From Sphingomonadaceae bacterium (GTDB lineage Bacteria > Pseudomonadota > Alphaproteobacteria > Sphingomonadales > Sphingomonadaceae): a DNA stretch of 12,149 nucleotides. Below the pieces are notes generated by a model. It made no database searches and was not told the DNA's origin. It saw nothing but the letters and a program-made list of their open reading frames with translations. Where the stretch lies: positions 1-12,149 of the forward strand of contig RFSU01000050.1 of the NCBI GenBank assembly GCA_009923795.1, given 5' to 3'. Shown in pieces: positions 7,758 through 12,149 of the stretch. Position 1 is the first letter of the stretch. Each line of letters begins with the position of its first letter. The position numbers and the translations under genes are program-made.

Positions 7758-8981
7758 TCAGGCAAGTTTGACAAATGTATCGAGCAGCCGTTTTCGTCCC
7801 GCCTGATCAAAGTCAATTTCCAGCTTATTGCCTTCAATTTCGGCGATCAGACCATAGCCAAATTTCTCATGGAAAACCCGCTGACCTATCGACAGATCGC
7901 TCCGGCCTTTGTTGCCAAGGCCAACGGCACTGGTTCGCGCTTCCACGATGCGGGTCGGCTGTGTTGAGAAATCGGCAGAGGCACGCTGCCATCCGGGACC
8001 ACGGCCCGTGCTACGGGCCACATGGGCAAAAGGATCGCTGTTTTGCGCCCAATTCGCCCGCCATAGGCTCTCGCCCCCGCCAAAGCTGCTTTCCTGCTCG
8101 ACATGCTCAGGAGGAAGTTCGGCTACGAAGCGGGACGGGAGGCTCGAGGTCCACTGGCCATATATCCGGCGGTTTGCGGCGTGCAGGATCGTGCATTTCC
8201 TGCGTGCGCGGGTGATGGCGACATAGGCCAGACGGCGCTCTTCTTCCAAACTGGCAAGTCCGCCTTCATCTAGCGACCGTTGAGAGGGGAATACGCCTTC
8301 CTCCCACCCCGCAAGAAAGGTGCGCTCAAACTCAAGGCCCTTGGCGGCATGGATGGTCATCATGGTCAGCTTTGCGCCATCTGATGCGGCTTCATTGTCC
8401 ATCACAAGACTGACATGTTCCAGAAACGCGCCCAGCGTTTCATAATCTTCCATGGCGCGGGCAAGTTCGCTCAAATTTTCAAGGCGACCCGCACTTTCGG
8501 CCGATTTATCGGCCTGAAGCATCGCTGTATAGCCGCTCTCATCCAATATTTGGCGCGCGAGTTCATGATGGGGCCGCGTGTTTGCCATATCGCGCCAGCG
8601 CGCCAGATCGCCAATAAAGCCACCAAGGGCACGGCGGGCTTGTGGCGTCAATTCATCGGTGTCGAGAATACGCGCCGCGGCGAGCGAGAGCGGGCAGTTC
8701 TGTGCACGGGCCAACATCTGAACCTTGGCCAGTGCCTTATCACCTAGGCCCCGTTTGGGCTGGTTGACGATCCGTTCAAAAGCCAGATCATCGGCAGGTT
8801 GATTGACGAGGCGCAGATAGGCAAGCGCATCCCGAATTTCCGCGCGTTCATAGAAACGAAAACCGCCCACAATTCTGTAGGGCAAGCCTATCGCAATGAA
8901 ACGATCTTCAAATTCGCGGGTTTGAAACTGCGCCCGCACAAGGATGGCCGCATCATCGATCCACCCGCGCGTTGATAGTCC
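7758..8981 (-). CDS. uvrD: UvrD-type helicase, C-terminal fragment (second frame)
   Basis: This is the downstream frame of the split helicase, open from 8981 after a TGA at 8982-8984. The first possible start is a GTG at 8939, which is really an internal valine of the family segment AAILVRAQFQTREF. Counting from that GTG (393 residues), it holds the domain 2 segment RIVGGFRFYERAEIRDALAY, motif V TIHAAKGLEF (195-204) and motif VI EERRLAYVAITRAR (233-246) with the arginine fingers. The tail includes GQRVFHEKFGYGLIAEIEG near residue 350; this beta-rich C-terminal module is the part of UvrD/PcrA that contacts RNA polymerase in characterised members. No ribosome binding site supports separate translation. 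The stop is 68 bases before the MFS exporter. Confidence 0.82.
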   Translation of the reverse strand, partial: GLSTRGWIDDAAILVRAQFQTREFEDRFIAIGLPYRIVGGFRFYERAEIRDALAYLRLVNQPADDLAFERIVNQPKRGLGDKALAKVQMLARAQNCPLSLAAARILDTDELTPQARRALGGFIGDLARWRDMANTRPHHELARQILDESGYTAMLQADKSAESAGRLENLSELARAMEDYETLGAFLEHVSLVMDNEAASDGAKLTMMTIHAAKGLEFERTFLAGWEEGVFPSQRSLDEGGLASLEEERRLAYVAITRARRKCTILHAANRRIYGQWTSSLPSRFVAELPPEHVEQESSFGGGESLWRANWAQNSDPFAHVARSTGRGPGWQRASADFSTQPTRIVEARTSAVGLGNKGRSDLSIGQRVFHEKFGYGLIAEIEGNKLEIDFDQAGRKRLLDTFVKLA

Positions 8982-10021
8982 TCAACAAGCTCACCGACGC
9001 GCCGAGCCTCTTCTGGACCGTCCCAGACACCGATCACCTCAACCTTGTCGCCCGCGTCCACTTCCGTCCACAGCGTCTTGCCCAGACGGCCGCCATTTTT
9101 CGCAATCAGGCCAGATGCTGCGCCCAAGATATGCGGTGTGGATCGGTAATTTTGTTCAAGTCGAATGACGGCCGCGCCGGGAAAATCCTTTTCAAATCGC
9201 AGAATATTGGCGACTTCTGCGCCGCGCCATGAATAAATGGACTGATCATCATCGCCGACAACGCAGATATTCTTATTGGCTTGGGCCAGCAGGCGCAGCC
9301 AGAGATATTGGCTTGCATTGGTATCCTGATACTCATCAACCAGAACATATTTGAAGCGTTGTTGATAGCTTTCAAGAACATCACGATGCTTTTTCAAAAT
9401 GGTCAGCATATGCAGCAATAAGTCACCAAAATCGCAGGCATTTAGAGCTTTCAGGCGGGCTTGATAGAGTGCGTAAAGAGCGCCGCCCTTGCCATTGGCA
9501 AATCGTTCACTTTCGCCAGCGTCAATGTCTTCGGGCGTCAGGCCTTTATTCTTCCACTGATCGATCAGCCCGGCGAGCTGCCGTGCGGGCCAGCGTTTTT
9601 CGTCTAGGTCCGCTGCTTGAACGATTTGCTTGAGCAAGCGGAGCTGATCATCCGTATCCAAAATTGTGAAATTGGATTGTAAACCAACAAGTTCCGCATG
9701 CCTTCTAAGCATCTTTGCGCAGATCGCGTGAAATGTGCCAAGCCAAGGCATGCCTTCCACAGCGTCACCTATAATGCGCCCGACGCGCTCTTTCATTTCG
9801 CGCGCGGCCTTGTTGGTGAAGGTGACAGCAAGGATTTCCGATGGCCATGCGCGCCGGGTCGCAATCAAATGCGCAAGTCGCGCGGTAAGGGCGGCTGTCT
9901 TGCCCGTGCCTGCACCTGCCAGCATCAGAACCGGCCCTTCGGTGGTCAGCACGGCGTCGCGCTGAGGCGCATTCAGGCCTTTGATATAGGCGGGTTCTTC
10001 AGAATGTGCGGGAAGAGTCAT
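8888..10021 (-). CDS. uvrD: UvrD-type helicase, N-terminal fragment (first frame)
   Basis: This is the 377-codon upstream reading frame of the split helicase. It contains, in order, the Q-motif glutamine Q20 (LNAPQRDAV), Walker A AGAGTGKT (35-42), motif Ia TFTNKAAREM (67-76), Walker B with the DEXQ-like VDEYQDT (228-234), motif III VVGDDDQSIYSWRGA (254-268) and motif IV LEQNYRST (288-295). The last 20 or so codons after AGGS (about residue 355) are out-of-frame readthrough. Alone it would have the ATPase half of domain 1A/1B but lack motifs V and VI, so it should not be an active helicase. The ATG at 10021 has no clear Shine-Dalgarno; it is preceded by the 130-base divergent intergenic region. 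Confidence 0.85.
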   Translation of the reverse strand: MTLPAHSEEPAYIKGLNAPQRDAVLTTEGPVLMLAGAGTGKTAALTARLAHLIATRRAWPSEILAVTFTNKAAREMKERVGRIIGDAVEGMPWLGTFHAICAKMLRRHAELVGLQSNFTILDTDDQLRLLKQIVQAADLDEKRWPARQLAGLIDQWKNKGLTPEDIDAGESERFANGKGGALYALYQARLKALNACDFGDLLLHMLTILKKHRDVLESYQQRFKYVLVDEYQDTNASQYLWLRLLAQANKNICVVGDDDQSIYSWRGAEVANILRFEKDFPGAAVIRLEQNYRSTPHILGAASGLIAKNGGRLGKTLWTEVDAGDKVEVIGVWDGPEEARRVGELVEDYQRAGGSMMRPSLCGRSFKPANLKIVSLR

Positions 10022-10064
10022 GATGCGAACGATTAGGGAACATCGGCATCAGTCGCAAGGGGCG

Positions 10065-10082
10065 TTGCCCGATGATGGGCAA
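10065..10082. promoter_or_regulatory. Inverted repeat in the uvrD / MHS transporter divergent region
   Basis: TTGCCC (10065-10070) and GGGCAA (10077-10082) are a perfect 6-bp inverted repeat separated by GATGAT. It lies between two divergent genes, 44 bases before the uvrD start and 70 before the transporter start, where an operator would be expected. The match is seen directly; binding by a regulator is inference. I could not place convincing -35/-10 boxes on either strand. Confidence 0.3.
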
Positions 10083-10094
10083 ACTTCTTCTCGC

Positions 10095-10149
10095 TCTCTT
10101 TCCCCTTGGCCCCGTGCGCGCTAGGGCCAATCTGGCAAGGGGAGAGAGA
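10095..10149 (+). promoter_or_regulatory. Leader hairpin covering the Shine-Dalgarno of the MHS transporter
   Basis: The outer stem pairs TCTCTTTCCCC (10095-10105) with GGGGAGAGAGA (10139-10149): 11 consecutive pairs, one of them G-U. The inner stem pairs TTGGCCC (10106-10112) with GGGCCAA (10124-10130) around an 11-base loop; only an 8-base bulge (10131-10138) separates the stems. The Shine-Dalgarno AAGGGGAG (10137-10144), seven bases before the ATG at 10152, is largely inside the outer stem. If the whole hairpin is transcribed, ribosome access would depend on its opening. No riboswitch class is recognised. Confidence 0.5.
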
Positions 10150-10151
10150 CC

Positions 10152-11408
10152 ATGACAACCGCACCGTCTCATCGTCGCATTCTCGCGGCGTCACTCGTCG
10201 GGACGGCCGTCGAGTTTTATGATTTCTACATATATGCGACGGCCGCTGCCCTGGTTTTTGGTCCCTTATTCTTTCCATCGGATGAGCCTGGCCTTCAGCT
10301 TTTGTTGAGCTATGCCAGCTTTTCCGTTGCCTTTTTTGCGCGGCCCTTAGGGGCAATAGCCTTTGGCCATTATGGGGATCGGGTGGGGCGCAAATCGACG
10401 CTGGTCGCGTCCCTTCTGATTATGGGCATTTCCACCTTTCTCATCGCGTTTTTGCCACCCTATGATCTGATTGACTGGGTTGCCCCAGCCTTGCTCTGCC
10501 TGTTGCGCTTTGGACAGGGATTTGGCCTTGGCGGGGAATGGGGTGGTGCAGCACTTCTTGCGGTTGAAAATGCGCCTGAAGGAAAGCGCGCGCGTTATGG
10601 CATGTTTCCCCAACTTGGGGCCCCAGTCGGGTTCTTGGCGTCCAACGGGCTCTTCCTCCTCTTAGGACTATTTCTGTCGGATGCAGACTTTAGGAATTGG
10701 GGCTGGCGGATCCCTTTCATCGGCAGCGCGTTGTTGGTGGGGATTGGCTTGTGGATAAGGTTGCGTCTGACGGAAACGCCTGCCTTTGCTGAGGCTCTGA
10801 AAACTGCGCCGCCGCCCAAGGTTCCACTTGCCGAATTGCTGCGAGATCATTGGCCCGCCGTATTGGGTGGGACGTTGGCAGCTATTGCCTGTTTTGCCAT
10901 ATTCTATTTGGCGACGGCCTTTGCCCTTGGTTTCGGGACTGGAACGATTGGGATCGCCCGGGAAACGTTCCTTGGAATTCAGCTCTTTGCTATCTTGTTT
11001 CTGGCATTGGGCATTATCGTGTCAGGCTTTGCGGCGGACAGATTTGGCGCAGGCAATGTGTTAATGGTCGGCTGTGGTCTGACGCTTGGCGTGGCGGCGA
11101 TGATCGTGCCGACACTGGGCAGTGGACAGGTGCCGCTTATCGCCTTGTTCCTGTCCTCAGCTCTTTTCGCAATGGGTCTTGTCTATGGCCCACTCGGGGC
11201 TTGGTTGCCGGGCTTGTTTCCCGCACGTGTGCGTTATTCTGGCGCTTCTGTTGCCTTCAACATGGCGGGTATCTTGGGGGGAGGTCTCGCGCCGCTCATT
11301 GCCCAGAGATTGGCCGACCAATCCGGGCTTGGCGCTGTCGGCGTTTATTTGGCTGCCTGCGCGGGACTCAGCTTGATCGGACTTATTGGCCTGCGCGCAA
11401 AAGGGTGA
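10152..11408 (+). CDS. MHS-family metabolite:H+ symporter (MFS)
   Basis: This inner-membrane transporter of 418 residues belongs to the metabolite:H+ symporter branch of the major facilitator superfamily (relatives: ShiA, ProP, KgtP, alpha-ketoglutarate and osmolyte carriers). Family marks are EFYDFYIY in helix 1 (21-28), motif A GHYGDRVGRKSTL (72-84), LRFGQGFGLGGEWGGAALLA (118-137), WGWRIPFIGSALL after helix 6, RLTETPAF (205-212), and VRYSGASVAFNMAGILGGG (360-378) before the last helices. The acidic and basic residues of motif A and the EFYD segment typical of proton coupling are present. The substrate cannot be deduced. It is shorter than ProP (500) because the C-terminal coiled coil is absent, so osmosensing of the ProP type is unlikely. 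The ATG at 10152 has AAGGGGAG seven bases upstream, itself inside a strong hairpin. It is divergent from uvrD, and its last 26 bases overlap the 3' end of rsmD on the other strand. Confidence 0.9.
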   Translation: MTTAPSHRRILAASLVGTAVEFYDFYIYATAAALVFGPLFFPSDEPGLQLLLSYASFSVAFFARPLGAIAFGHYGDRVGRKSTLVASLLIMGISTFLIAFLPPYDLIDWVAPALLCLLRFGQGFGLGGEWGGAALLAVENAPEGKRARYGMFPQLGAPVGFLASNGLFLLLGLFLSDADFRNWGWRIPFIGSALLVGIGLWIRLRLTETPAFAEALKTAPPPKVPLAELLRDHWPAVLGGTLAAIACFAIFYLATAFALGFGTGTIGIARETFLGIQLFAILFLALGIIVSGFAADRFGAGNVLMVGCGLTLGVAAMIVPTLGSGQVPLIALFLSSALFAMGLVYGPLGAWLPGLFPARVRYSGASVAFNMAGILGGGLAPLIAQRLADQSGLGAVGVYLAACAGLSLIGLIGLRAKG

Positions 11409-11925
11409 GGCGCGCTTTTCCGTAATCGCGTTGCGCCTCAATTTCGAAGCCATCGACAGCGATTGTCTCGGTGCGTGACGTCTCAACGCTGATCAGCGTG
11501 GCCGGGCCGATCCAGCCCAGTCGCTTGAGCTTGTCGAGCGCAACAGAGCCTGCGCCGCTCTGATAAGGCGGGTCCATCATGATCAGATCAAGCGGTTGAG
11601 GTGCTGGGGGCAGGGAAAGCACCGATCCCTGACGCACTTCGGCACCTGTTGCGTTCAGCTTTGCGATATTGGTCTTGAGCGCATCTATAGCGGCGCGATC
11701 CTGCTCTACGAATAGGCAATGTGCGGCGCCCCGCGACAGCGCTTCCAAACCAAGCGCTCCCGATCCTGCAAACAGATCCGCCACTGAGAGATCTTCCAGT
11801 CCGCCCAAGCGGCTCACGAGCATAGAAAACAGCGCTTCGCGCGTGCGATCTGCTGTCGGCCGCGTCGCGTCCCCTTTGGGCGCAACCAAAGGTCGGCCGC
11901 GCCAGGCCCCAGATATGATCCTCAT
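11383..11925 (-). CDS. rsmD: 16S rRNA (guanine(966)-N2)-methyltransferase RsmD
   Basis: This SAM-dependent enzyme methylates N2 of G966 of 16S rRNA, near the P site, in the small subunit during assembly. The 180-residue length fits the family (about 180-200). Visible marks are the N-terminal MRIISGAWRGRPL and TRPTADRTREALF (21-33), which is a strong family signature, the SAM-binding motif I DLFAGSGALGLEALSRGA (50-67), the acidic end of strand 2 (VEQD, 73-76) and the catalytic motif IV MMDPPY (116-121). The ATG at 11925 overlaps the stop of the upstream pseudouridine synthase gene as ATGA, so translation is probably coupled; I see no strong Shine-Dalgarno of its own. Its stop codon lies inside the 3' end of the convergent MHS transporter. 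Confidence 0.95.
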   Translation of the reverse strand: MRIISGAWRGRPLVAPKGDATRPTADRTREALFSMLVSRLGGLEDLSVADLFAGSGALGLEALSRGAAHCLFVEQDRAAIDALKTNIAKLNATGAEVRQGSVLSLPPAPQPLDLIMMDPPYQSGAGSVALDKLKRLGWIGPATLISVETSRTETIAVDGFEIEAQRDYGKARLTLLRAGQ

Positions 11926-12149
11926 TTGGGCAGGCTCTGACGAAAAATGAACAATTGATTCCGGTCAACTTCGGCGACAGCTCCACGCTCAAGATCGCCC
12001 AGCGCAAAGGGGCCGTAGCTGGTGCGGATCAAGCGCGAGACTTCGAGGCCCAAAAATTCAAGAACGCGGCGCACTTCGCGATTTTTGCCTTCGGTTAATG
12101 TCATTTCGACCCAGCCATTGGCCCCCGTGCGGCGCTCCAGATTGGCGTC
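11922..12149 (-). CDS. RsuA/RluB-family pseudouridine synthase, C-terminal end only
   Basis: Seventy-five C-terminal residues are visible; the gene continues past the right edge. The segment LTEGKNREVRRVLEFLGLEV followed by SRLIRTSYGPFALGDLERGA is the conserved C-terminal part of the RsuA/RluB/RluE/RluF family, which isomerises uridine to pseudouridine in rRNA. RluB (23S U2605) is the most likely member in an alphaproteobacterium, but the S4 domain and the catalytic aspartate are outside the window, so the exact target is not certain. The ATG at 12104 is an internal methionine, since the frame is open through to base 12149 with family-like residues (DANLERRTGANGWVE). It overlaps rsmD by four bases, making a two-gene rRNA modification unit. 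Confidence 0.88.
   Translation of the reverse strand, partial: DANLERRTGANGWVEMTLTEGKNREVRRVLEFLGLEVSRLIRTSYGPFALGDLERGAVAEVDRNQLFIFRQSLPK

Larger units (their letters stand above)
7758..10021 (-). pseudogene. uvrD: UvrD/PcrA-type DNA helicase gene, interrupted by a one-base frameshift
   Basis: The two adjoining pieces together give one superfamily 1A 3'-to-5' DNA helicase, used in nucleotide excision repair, mismatch repair and replication fork clearance. From start codon to stop codon the span is 2264 bases, one short of 755 codons, and a repaired gene would encode about 754 residues, normal for UvrD/PcrA. The first frame is family-like down to VEDYQRAGGS (about base 8957) and then degenerates. 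The second frame is open from 8981 and is family-like from DDAAILVRAQFQTREF (from about base 8957). One missing base near 8951-8968 explains everything; for instance an extra base after TC gives GGSDDAAILVRA. There is no slippery heptamer, so programmed frameshifting is unlikely. Every helicase motif is intact on both sides, with no further damage, which points to a sequencing error or a very recent mutation rather than an old pseudogene. Confidence 0.88.

Noticed and set aside
8940..8984. Programmed -1 frameshifting in uvrD
   Set aside because: No slippery heptamer or downstream stem was seen at the junction, and UvrD is not known to use frameshifting. A lost base is the simpler account.
1..12149. 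Mobile element, defence system, prophage or CRISPR array
   Set aside because: No transposase, integrase, phage structural gene, repeat-spacer pattern or flanking direct repeats were found; all recognisable genes are chromosomal housekeeping or common transport types.

Overview
The window looks like ordinary chromosome of an alphaproteobacterium, most likely a sphingomonad (order Sphingomonadales). This rests on the character of the proteins: a SleB-type cell wall hydrolase with an N-terminal anchor, a UvrD with the alphaproteobacterial-style C-terminal tail, and a long-form SppA. By eye the G+C is moderately high and even across the window, and codon use does not shift between genes. I saw no tRNA, rRNA, CRISPR array, insertion sequence, integrase or attachment site. 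No gene-free stretch exceeds 300 bases; the longest is the 130-base gap at 10022-10151.

Layout from left to right. On the + strand, the 3' part of a dihydrolipoamide dehydrogenase gene (lpdA) is followed by an MpaB/DUF2236-family putative haem oxygenase. These two converge on a minus-strand cluster. Read in its own direction, from 10021 down to 2239, that cluster is: a UvrD/PcrA-type helicase split by a one-base frameshift, an EntS-like MFS exporter, cysteine synthase (cysK) overlapping the exporter by four bases, a cell wall hydrolase, and signal peptide peptidase sppA. Gaps are 68, -4, 12 and 91 bases, so the genes may be co-transcribed at least in part. At 10022-10151 a divergent intergenic region separates uvrD from a + strand MHS-family metabolite:H+ symporter. 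That symporter ends convergently, with a 26-base overlap, against rsmD (16S rRNA G966 methyltransferase). rsmD is in turn overlapped by four bases by the 3' end of an RluB/RsuA-family pseudouridine synthase gene that runs off the window.

Functionally, the minus-strand cluster combines DNA repair, sulfur assimilation, an exporter and envelope maintenance. The MFS-cysK pair is the tightest coupling and the one most likely to reflect a functional link. The right-hand rRNA modification pair is a small translation-related unit.

I did not find a convincing new multi-gene system. The observations most worth a second look are the frameshift in the otherwise well-conserved uvrD, and two hairpins on the + strand: one whose arm contains the start codon of the DUF2236 gene, and one that covers the Shine-Dalgarno of the MHS transporter.
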